From Comamonadaceae bacterium ALPHA2B (lineage in GTDB: Bacteria; Pseudomonadota; Gammaproteobacteria; Burkholderiales; Burkholderiaceae_C): DNA of 64,000 nucleotides. The notes below the pieces were generated by a model. The model did no database searches. It saw nothing but the letters and a program-made list of their open reading frames with translations, and was not told where the DNA came from. Location: positions 25,738 to 89,737 of the forward strand of contig SCOE01000025.1 in assembly GCA_005503065.1 (NCBI GenBank), given 5' to 3'. A program made the position numbers and the translations under genes. This document shows, piece after piece, positions 49,501 to 60,023 of this stretch. Positions within the stretch are counted from its first letter, which is position 1, and the number at the start of each line of letters is the position of its first letter.

Positions 49501-49962
49501 TCAGGATGCCGCGGGCAGCGGCGTGTTGAGGACGACCACCGCGCGGCCGTCGGCCACGGGGCGGCCCGCGCCGTCTTCGGCGCGGAAGGCATACATCACC
49601 TGGTTCACGTCGCCCGACAGGCGCTCGGCATGCAGGTGCAGCGGGGCCGGCCGGTCGTCGAAGCGGGCGCCGTGCAGCCGCACGTTGCGCGTACTGGCCA
49701 GGAAACCGGCCGAGGGCTCGCTGCCCTCGGCGGCGAGCAGGCCGCCGTGCAGGGCCATCGCCTGGGCGGCGAACTCGATGGCGCAGGCGCTCATCAGGCC
49801 GCTGGCGGTGCGCAGCGGATTGGCCGGGTCGGCATGGCGCGCCGTCGTGCAGTGGATGGACTGGGCGTCCCAGCGTTCGAGCCGGTCGAGCAGGCACATG
49901 TCGCCGCTGTGCGGGATGCGCGCGGCGATGCCGGCGCGCTCGAGGGTCTGGGGAGCGGTCAT
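49501..49962 (-). CDS. 3-hydroxyacyl-ACP dehydratase, ApeP-like hotdog protein
   Basis: 153-residue hotdog-fold protein with ARIPHSGDMCLLDRL near the N terminus and GLMSACAIEFAAQAMALHGG in the central helix, the pattern of the ApeP-like dehydratases of APE clusters. It removes water from the hydroxyacyl chain to give the conjugated double bond. Its ATG overlaps the methyltransferase stop as ATGA. Confidence 0.85.
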   Translation of the reverse strand: MTAPQTLERAGIAARIPHSGDMCLLDRLERWDAQSIHCTTARHADPANPLRTASGLMSACAIEFAAQAMALHGGLLAAEGSEPSAGFLASTRNVRLHGARFDDRPAPLHLHAERLSGDVNQVMYAFRAEDGAGRPVADGRAVVVLNTPLPAAS

Positions 49963-50732
49963 GTCGTCGAATCCTCGATGTCGGCCACCAGCAGCACGTT
50001 GGCGAAGGGCGTGCCTTCGCTCATCGGCATGGGTTGCACGGAAAAACCCAGGCGCTGGAGCAGCGCGATCCATTCGTCCAGGGTGCGGCCCCAGGTCGGC
50101 GATACCCTGTGTCCGCGGATGCGCGTCACCGTGCGGTCGACCCACTGGCTGATGGCGAAGCCACGCTTGCTGGCCGCATCGCCCACCCTCAGCAGCAGGC
50201 GGCCGGGCACGGTTCGTTCAGATGCGCCGCGCAGCAAGGCGTCGCGCACGCGCAGCAGCACGCCCTCCTGCGCGGCCAGGTCGACGTAATGCAGCACGTC
50301 GAGGATCACCACCACGTCGCAGGCCGGGAACTCGGCCGTGCACATGTTGCCGCACACGATGGTCGGCAAGGGCCGGATGTGGCCCACGGACTTCTGCGCC
50401 CGCGCCACGTCGCGCGGCATGAGCTCGATGCCGGTGTAGACCGGCGACGGCGGCGTCGCGGCCCAGCCCTGCGGCCAACGCCCGGCGCGTTGCATGCCGG
50501 CCATGCTGTGCAGCAAGTTGGCGAACAGGCTCTGGCCCGAGCCGATGTCGAGCATGCGCGGCCGCCCGGGGCCGATCAGGCCACGCGACACGATGCCGCG
50601 GAAGGCCGGGTCGTAGCCCAGCTTGCCGCGCGCGAAATGCCAGGCGAAATTGCCGCCCTGCCTGTACGGGGCGCTGGCCTGGTCGTGCAACTCGCGCCAG
50701 GCGGCGTCGGGAGTGAGGATGGCGGTGGTCAT
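49959..50732 (-). CDS. Class I SAM-dependent methyltransferase
   Basis: 257-residue methyltransferase with motif I MLDIGSGQSLFANLL, an acidic loop YTGIELMP, and VVVILDVLHYVDL as motif II/III. In APE and xanthomonadin clusters such an enzyme methylates the aryl ring or its hydroxyl. Start and stop overlap both neighbours by four bases. Confidence 0.83.
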   Translation of the reverse strand: MTTAILTPDAAWRELHDQASAPYRQGGNFAWHFARGKLGYDPAFRGIVSRGLIGPGRPRMLDIGSGQSLFANLLHSMAGMQRAGRWPQGWAATPPSPVYTGIELMPRDVARAQKSVGHIRPLPTIVCGNMCTAEFPACDVVVILDVLHYVDLAAQEGVLLRVRDALLRGASERTVPGRLLLRVGDAASKRGFAISQWVDRTVTRIRGHRVSPTWGRTLDEWIALLQRLGFSVQPMPMSEGTPFANVLLVADIEDSTT

Positions 50733-51556
50733 GGGGTCTCTCTCAGCGCCTCGGGCAGGGCCACCGAACGCAGGCCTTCGGCGTCCAGCCGCGCGAGCAA
50801 GGTCGGCAGGACCTCGAGCACCACGGGCCGGCCGGCGGCGGTGCGCGCGGCGTGGCCGTCGTGCAGCAACAGGATGTCGCCGGCCGCCAGGCCGCGGGTC
50901 AGGCGCGCCAGCACCTTGGCCGCGTCGCGCTCGCGCGTGTCGAAGCCGCGGCGGGTCCAGCTCACCAGCGTGAGACCCAGCCGGTGCAGCACGGGCGCGA
51001 GGAAGGGATTGCGCAAGCCGGCCGGCGCTCGGAAGCAGCGCGGGCGCTCGCCGGTCACGGCCTCCAGCATCTGCTGGGCACGTTCGATCTCCGCCGCGTA
51101 GCCGCGCGGGCCGAGAAAGGAAAAATCGTGCCGGTGCCGCGCCGTGTGGTTCTGGATGCTGTGGCCGCGCGCCAGGATCTCGCGCGCCAGCGCGGGATGC
51201 GCCTTCACGCGTTCTGCGATGCAGAAGAAGGTGGCCCTGTGGCCGGCCGCATCGAGCAGGTCGAGCACGGCGGGCGTCACGGCGGGCTCGGGCCCGTCGT
51301 CGATGGTCAGCGCCACCTGGCGCCGCGCGACGGCCGCGGCGGGCAGGCGCGTGATGTTCTCGCCCAGCCAGCGGCTGCGCGGCGTGAGCCCGATGGCGGT
51401 GATCGCCACATGGTTGAGCACGACCGCCGCGAGCGCCCACGGCCACACCGACGGCGCAACCACCACCGCCGCCAGGGCCGCCAGGTGCAGCACCGCGCTG
51501 GCGCGCACGAAGGGCGGCAGGCGCCACGGCGTGGCCGAAGGGGCGGCGGCGCTCAC
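50729..51556 (-). CDS. Polysaccharide deacetylase-like (NodB homology) protein
   Basis: 275-residue protein: two or three N-terminal hydrophobic segments, then a NodB domain with ALTIDDGPEPAVTPAVLDLL (metal Asp), HSIQNHTARH (metal His pair), FRAPAGLRNP and LLLHDGH. A CE4 metal-dependent deacetylase or related hydrolase is expected, anchored in the inner membrane. The start is a GTG in a GTGA overlap with the MMPL gene. The substrate in this cluster is unknown. Confidence 0.83.
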   Translation of the reverse strand: MSAAAPSATPWRLPPFVRASAVLHLAALAAVVVAPSVWPWALAAVVLNHVAITAIGLTPRSRWLGENITRLPAAAVARRQVALTIDDGPEPAVTPAVLDLLDAAGHRATFFCIAERVKAHPALAREILARGHSIQNHTARHRHDFSFLGPRGYAAEIERAQQMLEAVTGERPRCFRAPAGLRNPFLAPVLHRLGLTLVSWTRRGFDTRERDAAKVLARLTRGLAAGDILLLHDGHAARTAAGRPVVLEVLPTLLARLDAEGLRSVALPEALRETP

Positions 51557-53964
51557 GCCGTCTCCCTCGCGGCCGGGGCCGATGCCTTGCCCGTGCGGGC
51601 GAAGGCGGCCGAGAGCAGCAGCGCCAGCAAGGCGCCGGGCGCGACCACCTGCCCGATCGCCGACAGCGAGGGGATGGCCGAGATGGCGATCAGCGTGAAC
51701 GACACCACGGTCGTCAGGTTGGCCAGCATGAGCGAGGCCAGCGTGTCCTCGTCCGCATGGCCCGTCACCTGCAACTGGTCGAAGAAGAGCGCGTAGTTGG
51801 AGCCCACGGCCACCACCAGCAGCAGGCCCACCAGGTGCAGGATGCTCAGCGCCATGTGCATCGCGGCCATGGCGCCGAGCGTGAGCACCACCGCCACCAC
51901 CAGCGGGAGGCACACGGCGAACAGGCGGCGCGCCGACCGCAGCCAGATGCCCAGCAGCACCACCACCGCGAGCGCGCCCAGCGCCACCTGGACGAAGGCG
52001 TCGTGCAGGTAGCGGTCGTAGAGGTCGCCAAGCTCCTGGCCCACGTCGGCCACCGTCACCTCGGGCAGGCCGGCCAGCGCGGCCACCACTTTCGCGTGCT
52101 CGAACTTGGGGCCGGTGTGCAGCGACAGCATCGCCGCCCAGCCGCCGCCGGGCCGCTCGAACAGCAGCGCGTTGGTCACCGCCTCGAGCGGGCCGGTGGC
52201 CATGTCCTTCAGGCCGACCGGCTGGCGCGTGCGTGCCTGCTCGACCTCGGCCACGAAGGGCGCCAGGCGCGGCGCCGACAGGGGCAGGTCGGCCGTCGCC
52301 TCGGCCAGACGCGCGCGCAGCGTATCGGCATCGGGCAGCGCCTCCAGCCGGCGCGCCTGCGTCTGCTGGCTGGGCAGGAAGCGCGTGACCGTGTCGTAGC
52401 CCAGCAGCTCGCCGCTGTCGACCAGCTTGTCCAGCCGCGCGCCCGCCGCTTCGGCGTTGCGCAGCGCCGCCTCGACGGTGTCGCCATAGGCCACCACCAG
52501 CGTCGCGGCCTCGCTGGCGCCGATGTCGTTGCGCAGGCTCTCGTCGAGCAACTGCGCGGAGCGCGGCACCGGGCTCATCGAGCTGAGCTTGGCGCGCCAC
52601 AGTTCCTGGCCCTGCCAGACGATCAGCGCCGCCGCGGCCACGCCCAGCGCCATCAGCGGCAGGCGCAGCCGGGGCAACGCATGGACGATGGCGCCCGCCA
52701 CCTGCGCCATGTAGCGGCGCAGGCCCTTGCCGGTGGCGCCGTTGGGCGCCAGCACCGGCAGCACGTAGCGCGTCGCCAGCGCCGCGGCCACCAGGCCCGC
52801 GATCGAGAACACGCCCAGCTGCGCCAGGCCCGGAAATCCGGAGAAGACCAGCGCCGCGAAGCCGCACACCGAAGTCAGCAGGCCCAGGCGCACCGTGGGC
52901 CAGTGCACGTCGCGCCAGCGCTGCCAGCCGGCCAGCCCGGCGCGTTCCGTCGCGACCTGCCGCGCCTGGATCAGGTAGTAGATGGCGTAATCGACCGTCT
53001 CGCCGATCAACGTGCTGCCGAAGCCCATCGTCAGGCCGTGCACGTTGCCGAAGACCAGGCTCACGCTCGCGGTGCCGGCGACCACGCCCGTCGCGACCGG
53101 CAGCAGCGCCAGTGCCAGCGCACGCAGCGAGGCGAAGGCCAACAGCAGCAGGCCGCTCATGACGATGGCACCGACCACGGCAAGGTGGATGGCTTCCGAC
53201 TTGATGCTGTCGCGGCTCTGCACCGAGAACACCGCCGTGCCGCTCATCAGCAGCCTCGGCGCCTGGGCGCCCTGCCCCTTCGCGCCGGCCGCGGCTTCGG
53301 CGAAGGCGCCGTGGACGCGCGCGATGGCCGCGGCCTGCGCGTCGAGGTCGCCGCCGGCCGCACGGGTGCTGGCCAGCAGCAGCGCGCGCGGCGCCTCGCG
53401 CGCCACCCACACGCCCTCGTCGGTGCGCGGTGCGGTGGGCGGAATCAGCGCCTCGGCGATGCGTGCGGCTTCACCGGTCGGGTCGCGGTCGAGCAGCGGC
53501 TTGAACGCATTGCCCGCAGGCGTGCCGAGCAGCGAGAGCGTGTCGAGGATCGCGTCGCGCAGCCCCTCGGTCGTGAAGCGCGCCGGCATGACGTCGGGAG
53601 AGAGCTGGTAGCGGTGATCGAACACCCAGGTGCCGGCTTCCTTCCAGTCGGTGGTGTCGCCGTTCTGCACCTGGTCGAACAGCCCGCTGGCGCGCAGCCT
53701 GCGGCCCATCTCTCGCGAGACCTGGGCGCGGTCCGCCGCATCCTGGCCGCCCTCGATGCCGATGAACAGCGTGCGCGACGCGATGCCGCTTTGCAGCTGC
53801 TCGATCAGCATGCGCTGCTTGGCGTCGGGGCTGGCCGGCAGGAAGGCCGACAGGTCGGCACTGAAGTGCGAGCGGGCGATGACGCCGGCGCCCGCCAGCA
53901 GCAGGAGCAGCCAGATGCCCAGCGCCAGCCAGCGGTGCCGCGGTCCTGCCGCCGACACGCTCAT
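51553..53964 (-). CDS. MMPL/RND-family exporter of the aryl-polyene-type cluster
   Basis: 803-residue RND-superfamily membrane protein with about 12 membrane segments in two halves, each preceded by a large periplasmic loop. Segments such as GSTLIGETVDYAIYYLIQAR and VAVGSNYALFFDQLQVTG are typical of the COG4258 exporters in APE clusters. It is thought to move the finished polyene lipid out of the inner membrane together with LolA. Both ends overlap neighbours by four bases. Confidence 0.9.
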   Translation of the reverse strand: MSVSAAGPRHRWLALGIWLLLLLAGAGVIARSHFSADLSAFLPASPDAKQRMLIEQLQSGIASRTLFIGIEGGQDAADRAQVSREMGRRLRASGLFDQVQNGDTTDWKEAGTWVFDHRYQLSPDVMPARFTTEGLRDAILDTLSLLGTPAGNAFKPLLDRDPTGEAARIAEALIPPTAPRTDEGVWVAREAPRALLLASTRAAGGDLDAQAAAIARVHGAFAEAAAGAKGQGAQAPRLLMSGTAVFSVQSRDSIKSEAIHLAVVGAIVMSGLLLLAFASLRALALALLPVATGVVAGTASVSLVFGNVHGLTMGFGSTLIGETVDYAIYYLIQARQVATERAGLAGWQRWRDVHWPTVRLGLLTSVCGFAALVFSGFPGLAQLGVFSIAGLVAAALATRYVLPVLAPNGATGKGLRRYMAQVAGAIVHALPRLRLPLMALGVAAAALIVWQGQELWRAKLSSMSPVPRSAQLLDESLRNDIGASEAATLVVAYGDTVEAALRNAEAAGARLDKLVDSGELLGYDTVTRFLPSQQTQARRLEALPDADTLRARLAEATADLPLSAPRLAPFVAEVEQARTRQPVGLKDMATGPLEAVTNALLFERPGGGWAAMLSLHTGPKFEHAKVVAALAGLPEVTVADVGQELGDLYDRYLHDAFVQVALGALAVVVLLGIWLRSARRLFAVCLPLVVAVVLTLGAMAAMHMALSILHLVGLLLVVAVGSNYALFFDQLQVTGHADEDTLASLMLANLTTVVSFTLIAISAIPSLSAIGQVVAPGALLALLLSAAFARTGKASAPAARETA

Positions 53965-54557
53965 GGCGCGGCGCGCCCCGGCACGATGGTCATCACGGAA
54001 CGGTCGCCGCCGACGAATTCCATCTCCACGCCCTGCAGTTCGCCGGCACGGCCATTCAGGCGCAGGCTGCGGATCTGACGGCCGAGCGCAGGATCGAGGG
54101 GCGAAAGGTCGAGCGTCCAGTCCTTGGCGTCGCCCTTCAGGTCGGTGCGAAAGTAGCGCTGCAGCAGCGTGGCGTTGCCGCTGAGCGCACCGCGCATCGC
54201 CTCGACCAGGCCGGCCAGCTCGGGCATGCTGTCCAGCGTGGTGGTGCGCGTGCGGCCGCCGCGCTGCAGCACCAGGGCGTTGCCTTCGACCGACATCGAC
54301 TCAGGCCGCGGGCTCAGCGTGCGTCGCACCAGTTTGTCGGGCGGCACGAAGCTCAGCGTGCCGCTGGACGCGAGCGGGCCGTCGATGCCGCGCACGTAGC
54401 GCTGCTCGGTGAAGCGCGCCTCGCCGTTCTTCTGCTGGGCCAGCAGGCCCATCAGGTCCTTGACCTCGAAGGCCCAGGCGCCGCCCGCGGGCACCCATGC
54501 CGCCAGGGCCAACAGGGCGGCGGCCCACCACCTCCGTGGATGGGGACTACTGCGCAT
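53961..54557 (-). CDS. LolA-like outer-membrane lipoprotein carrier
   Basis: 198-residue periplasmic protein with a signal peptide (cleavage near GAWA at about 29) and a LolA-type incomplete beta-barrel (ARFTEQRYVRGIDGPLASSG, LSFVPPDKLVRRTL). It probably ferries the hydrophobic product across the periplasm. The start MRSSPHPRRWW lies inside the end of the upstream acyltransferase gene (11-base overlap). It differs from housekeeping LolA by its cluster location. Confidence 0.87.
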   Translation of the reverse strand: MRSSPHPRRWWAAALLALAAWVPAGGAWAFEVKDLMGLLAQQKNGEARFTEQRYVRGIDGPLASSGTLSFVPPDKLVRRTLSPRPESMSVEGNALVLQRGGRTRTTTLDSMPELAGLVEAMRGALSGNATLLQRYFRTDLKGDAKDWTLDLSPLDPALGRQIRSLRLNGRAGELQGVEMEFVGGDRSVMTIVPGRAAP

Positions 54558-55563
54558 CTTCCTGCCAGAAATCATGGAAATTGAACCAGTTGTGGGGATG
54601 GGCGCGGCACAGGGCCTCGAGGCGCCGCACATAGGCTTCGAGGGCCGCGCGGATGCGTTGTTCCCGCAGCAGCGGATCGGTGATGCGGGCGGAGAAGTCG
54701 GCCAGCGGCTCGAACACCACCTCGTAGCGCGAACCGCCGTGGTAGATGCCGGCCATGAACAGCACCTTGCGCCGCAGCAGCGCCGCGAGCCGGAAGGGCC
54801 CGTCGGTGAACGGCGCCTCCCGGCCGAGGAAGGGCAGCAGGATCGTGTCGCCGCGCTGGCCGGCCGCCTCTTCCTGCGGCGTGAGGGTGCGGTCGCCGAG
54901 CATGCCGGCCATGTGGCCGGCGTCGAGCCAGTCGCGCAGCTCGAGCATCGCGCTCGGACGGCCCAATGCGATCACCCGTGGCTTGAGCCCGGGCAGGCTG
55001 ATGGCGTCGAGCACCGCGTTGATGCGCCGCGCGTTGTCCGGGAACATCAGCATGGCCAGCTGCAGGTCGAGCTCGCCCGAGCCCTGCTGCCGGCAGGCGC
55101 TGAGTGCCTCGAAGCTGCCGACGTGCGCGCCGATGAGGAAGGCGCCGCGCCCGGCGCGCAGCTCGTCCTCGATCACCGGCACGCCGGTGACGTTGACGTC
55201 GAAGAGGTCGAGCCGCCCGCGCAGGAAGTAGACGCGGTCCAGCACCGTCGAGGCGAAGCCGTGCAGCAAGCGATAGCCGTCGCCCCAGCCGGCATGCGGA
55301 CCGATGGCCCGCTCGAGGTAGCGCCGGATGTGCCGGCGCTGCGACGGCGAGAACAGCAGGAAATACAACGTGATGGGGTGCAGGATCAGCCGCGCCACCG
55401 GCCGGCCCAGGCGCAGCGCCACCCAGCAGATGAAGCGCAGGGCGAGCATGTTGCTGCGCTCGGGTGCCTGCGCCCAGTCGGCGGGCGCAGCGGCGCCGGC
55501 GGCAGGCGGCGCCTCGGGCGGGCGCTTCGCCGCGGGTCCCACGTCCTCCCCGACCACGCTCAT
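54547..55563 (-). CDS. LpxL/HtrB-like acyltransferase
   Basis: 338-residue member of the lipid A acyltransferase family with a hydrophobic segment at about 40-70 and the catalytic GAHVGSFEAL (H-x4-E). It may acylate the polyene's lipid anchor with a fatty acid or the polyene itself. The N-terminal 35 residues are Pro/Ala-rich and probably disordered. It overlaps the ligase gene by four bases. Confidence 0.87.
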   Translation of the reverse strand: MSVVGEDVGPAAKRPPEAPPAAGAAAPADWAQAPERSNMLALRFICWVALRLGRPVARLILHPITLYFLLFSPSQRRHIRRYLERAIGPHAGWGDGYRLLHGFASTVLDRVYFLRGRLDLFDVNVTGVPVIEDELRAGRGAFLIGAHVGSFEALSACRQQGSGELDLQLAMLMFPDNARRINAVLDAISLPGLKPRVIALGRPSAMLELRDWLDAGHMAGMLGDRTLTPQEEAAGQRGDTILLPFLGREAPFTDGPFRLAALLRRKVLFMAGIYHGGSRYEVVFEPLADFSARITDPLLREQRIRAALEAYVRRLEALCRAHPHNWFNFHDFWQEDAQ

Positions 55564-57260
55564 GGGGTGGTGGCTCCCGGGGTCCAGCGACCGGTGGCCG
55601 CCACGGTGTCGCCGCAGCGGATGTCGAAGCGCACGCCCCGCCCCGCCCCCTCCTCGGGCTGCAGGTCGAACACCAGCGTGCTGCCCGGACGCACCGGCGC
55701 CAGGAACTTGGCCGCGGCCAGCACCGGCGAATCGCCCAGGCGCCGGTGCAGCGCAGGCACGCGCTGCATGGCCTCCTGGAGCTCGGCGAGCAGCAGCGCG
55801 CCCGGCATCAGCGGCTGGCCAGGGAAATGCCCGGCGAAGCAGGGATGGTCCTCGGGCACCTCATGGGTCAGCCGCACCGGCGCGCCTTCGGCGGCCAGCT
55901 GCGCCAGCGCGAACTCGCGCAGCGCACGCACGGTGAGCTTGCCGGTGCCCTCCCGGGGCAGCGACGCCACGTGCACCACGCGGCGCGGCACGAAGACGCC
56001 CTCGATGCGATCGCGCAGCGCAGCCACGATGTCGTGCGCCTCGACGCCCGGCGCCACCACGAAGGCGACGGGCCGTACCACGCCATCGGCCACGTCGTCG
56101 GGCAGCCAGAACGCGCCGTCCTGCACGCCGGCGACGCTGTTGAGGTGATAGTTGAGGTGGCCCAGCGAACTGCGCCGCCCGGCCACGTGGATCAGGTCGT
56201 TGGCCCGGCCGAACAGCCGGAAGCGCCGCGCGTCCAGCAGTTCGAGCACGTCGGCCATCGGCGTCGGCTCGGGCACGAAGTCGCCCTCGAAGACGAAGCG
56301 CTCCACGCCGTCGTCGCCGGTACGGGCATGCACCTCGATGGCGCCGAAGGTCTCCCACACCTCGCTGCGGGTGGTGCGGCGCACCGCCACCTGGCCGGAC
56401 TCGGTGCTGCCGTAGATCTCGAGCAGCACGCCGCCCGTGGCCTGCTCGGCCTGCTGCGCCAGCTGGGGCGACAGCGGGGCCGTGGCCGACAGCAGCAGGT
56501 CCACCGGCGGCAGCGCAAGCCCCGACTGCAGCAGCGTCTTCAGGTGGAAGGGCGTGGTCACCAGCGCGCGCGGCCGCGGCACGGATTCGAGCGCCTGCAC
56601 GATGTCGGCCGGGTAGAAGGGCCGGCCGCTCTCGAAGGCCGCACCACCGTGCAGCGCCAGCAGCAGGGTCGACTCCAGGCCGTAGCTGTGCTGCACCGGC
56701 ACGGTGGCCACCAGCGTCAGGCCGTGCAGCGAATCCAGGCCGAGCAGTGCGCACAGGCTCGGGACGGCGGCCTCGACGTCGCCGACCAGCGTGTCCCAGC
56801 GCTTCGCATGGGGCTGGGGCATGCCGGTCGAACCGGAGGTGAGCAGGCTCACGGCATGCCGCGCGCCGTCGAAACGCGGCACGGCCTCGTCGCCCTCGCC
56901 CGGCTCGCGCGTGCACACGACAGGCACATGCGGCAGGCCCGGCGTGTCGAGCGCCGGGTGGTCGGTGAGGATGAAGGGCGTCGCGTGCGCCTCGCACACG
57001 CGCGCCAGGGTGTCCGGCCGCGCGTCGGGCGGCAGCAGGCTCGCATGGCCGCGCAGCAGCGCCGCGCCCAGGCAGACCGCGAAGGCGTAGCGGTCGCCGC
57101 ACACGTTGACCGCCGGGCCCTCGGCCGGGAGCACGGCCGCCTGCCGGGCCACGTCGGCCAGGAAGGTGCGGGCGCTGATCGGCCGGCCCTGGTACCAGGT
57201 CAGCGGCGCGTCCAGGTCGCGCTCGCCGAGCAGGGGAAGTGGGGACGTGCGCTGCGTCAT
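55560..57260 (-). CDS. Aroyl-ACP synthetase fused to a FabA/FabZ-type dehydratase
   Basis: 566-residue fusion. Residues 1-445 form an AMP-forming ligase with TSGSTGMPQPHAK (141-153), YGSTE (283-287), D355/R362 and the catalytic Lys441 in EGTGKLTVRAL. Residues 465-566 form a hotdog domain with AGHFPGQPLMPG (His478), the FabA/FabZ active-site pattern. It would adenylate hydroxybenzoate, load it on the adjacent ACP and dehydrate later intermediates. This fusion is a hallmark of aryl-polyene clusters. Confidence 0.88.
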   Translation of the reverse strand: MTQRTSPLPLLGERDLDAPLTWYQGRPISARTFLADVARQAAVLPAEGPAVNVCGDRYAFAVCLGAALLRGHASLLPPDARPDTLARVCEAHATPFILTDHPALDTPGLPHVPVVCTREPGEGDEAVPRFDGARHAVSLLTSGSTGMPQPHAKRWDTLVGDVEAAVPSLCALLGLDSLHGLTLVATVPVQHSYGLESTLLLALHGGAAFESGRPFYPADIVQALESVPRPRALVTTPFHLKTLLQSGLALPPVDLLLSATAPLSPQLAQQAEQATGGVLLEIYGSTESGQVAVRRTTRSEVWETFGAIEVHARTGDDGVERFVFEGDFVPEPTPMADVLELLDARRFRLFGRANDLIHVAGRRSSLGHLNYHLNSVAGVQDGAFWLPDDVADGVVRPVAFVVAPGVEAHDIVAALRDRIEGVFVPRRVVHVASLPREGTGKLTVRALREFALAQLAAEGAPVRLTHEVPEDHPCFAGHFPGQPLMPGALLLAELQEAMQRVPALHRRLGDSPVLAAAKFLAPVRPGSTLVFDLQPEEGAGRGVRFDIRCGDTVAATGRWTPGATTP

Positions 57261-57994
57261 TGCTTGGGGGCGGCCGGCCCTTCGGCCGGCACGTTGTTGT
57301 AGAAGGCGCGCACCGCATCGACCAGGCGCGTGCGCTCGAATTCGGGGTGCAGGCGGTAGCGCAGCAGGTACTCGCCGATGAAGAGCGCGCCGACGCCGAT
57401 GGGCGTCAGCACGTTGGAGAACAGCGACCAGGCGGAAAAAGGCAGCGCGGCGTACACCACCAGCGAGAGCACCGAGACGGCCGCGAAATACACCGCCCAG
57501 ACCCGCGTGACGGCAGCCGTGTAGGCACGGTGCGCGGGCGTCAATGGATGGATGCGCTGAGCGAACTGGCCGATGAGCGAGAGCCGGTCGGGCCGCAGCG
57601 TGCTGCCGAACCAGCCGCACAGCAGTGCGTTGATGCCCACGTGCTGCAGCACGTAGAGGCGGTTGGGATCACCCGCCTCGCCGCGCCACACCAGCACGCA
57701 GAAGACCGCGGCCGCCAGCAGCACCACCACCGCGCCGGCCCGCCCGAAGCGACCTGCCGCCAGGCCCAGCCCGGACAGCCAGAGCGGCCCGAGCAGCACC
57801 ACCACCGCCCAGGGCTCGGCGGCATGGAACAGCATCATCCAGTGCGACAGGCCCGCATACGCGACTCCTGCGAGCAGCAGGAGCGCCAGACGCCACGCCG
57901 CCATCTCAGTCGCGCCCGGGCCGCGGGACGCCCCCGGCGCGCCGTGCCGCTCGGGCCACCATGCAGGAGCAGGCGCCGAGGGCGCAAGGCGCAT
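57257..57994 (-). CDS. COG4648-type inner-membrane protein of the cluster
   Basis: Up to 245 residues with about six hydrophobic segments. It resembles the COG4648 membrane proteins that follow the ACP gene in many APE clusters; their role is unknown. The start is uncertain: ATG 57994 leaves 16 bases after the ACP stop, while ATG 57904 (MAAWRLALLLL) removes a Pro/Ala-rich leader of 30 residues but leaves a 106-base gap. Confidence 0.78.
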   Translation of the reverse strand: MRLAPSAPAPAWWPERHGAPGASRGPGATEMAAWRLALLLLAGVAYAGLSHWMMLFHAAEPWAVVVLLGPLWLSGLGLAAGRFGRAGAVVVLLAAAVFCVLVWRGEAGDPNRLYVLQHVGINALLCGWFGSTLRPDRLSLIGQFAQRIHPLTPAHRAYTAAVTRVWAVYFAAVSVLSLVVYAALPFSAWSLFSNVLTPIGVGALFIGEYLLRYRLHPEFERTRLVDAVRAFYNNVPAEGPAAPKQ

Positions 57995-58010
57995 GGCGAC
58001 CGGTCATGCC

Positions 58011-58307
58011 TCAGGCCGTGGTGCGGTTCTGCTCGACGTGCGCGGCCAGGCTGCGCAGCGACTCGAAGATCTGCTTGTTGCGCTCGTCGTCCGAGCGCAG
58101 CTGGAAGCCATAGCGGCGCGAGATCTCCAGTGCCACCTCGAGGATGTCGATGGAATCCAGGCCCAGGCCGTCGCCGTACAGCGGAATGGTCGGGTCGATC
58201 GACTCCGGCGTCATCTCGAGGTTCAGCGCACTCACGAGCACCGCGGCCAGTTCGGCTTCGAGGGGCGATTGGGCGGAAGCGGATGCAGGGGTTGCGGCAG
58301 ATGACAC
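58011..58307 (-). CDS. Acyl carrier protein of the aryl-polyene-type cluster
   Basis: 98-residue acyl carrier protein. The phosphopantetheine serine is Ser52 in GLGLDSIDILEVAL. The body is acidic with a 15-residue Ala/Ser-rich leader. It is the first gene of the ten-gene minus-strand operon, so its promoter must lie in the 98 bases before the divergent HerA-like gene. Many APE clusters carry two ACPs; only one is seen here. Confidence 0.9.
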   Translation of the reverse strand: MSSAATPASASAQSPLEAELAAVLVSALNLEMTPESIDPTIPLYGDGLGLDSIDILEVALEISRRYGFQLRSDDERNKQIFESLRSLAAHVEQNRTTA

Positions 58308-58405
58308 TCAGGACTCCGGAACGTTGAACTATTTCTCGAAAGGAGCCGAAATTATAGGAGGCGCCCTTGGATAGACTGGCCGTTTCCATCCGTCCGGAGC
58401 GCCCC

Positions 58406-59923
<1,518 letters not shown>

Positions 59924-59952
59924 ACGCAGCGCCGGCGCAGGCGCCGACGGCT

Positions 59953-60006
59953 GCTATCTTATTGATAGCTGTCTGCGCAAGAAGGACGGGCGCTGCAGCC
60001 TTTTTC
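59953..60006 (+). repeat. Repeat family A, copy 6 (convergent gap)
   Basis: Perfect palindrome GCTATC-TTATT-GATAGC at 59953-59969, then TGCGCAAGAAGGACGGGCG, CTGCAGCC and TTTTTCGG. It lies between the converging HerA-like and anti-sigma genes, where its T-run could support termination. Confidence 0.85.
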
Positions 60007-60023
60007 GGCTCGAACCTGAGCGC

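Noticed and set aside
51757..54078. 773-residue plus-strand frame opposite the MMPL gene
   Set aside because: Arg/His/Gln-rich shadow of a convincing membrane exporter; no start site or domain.
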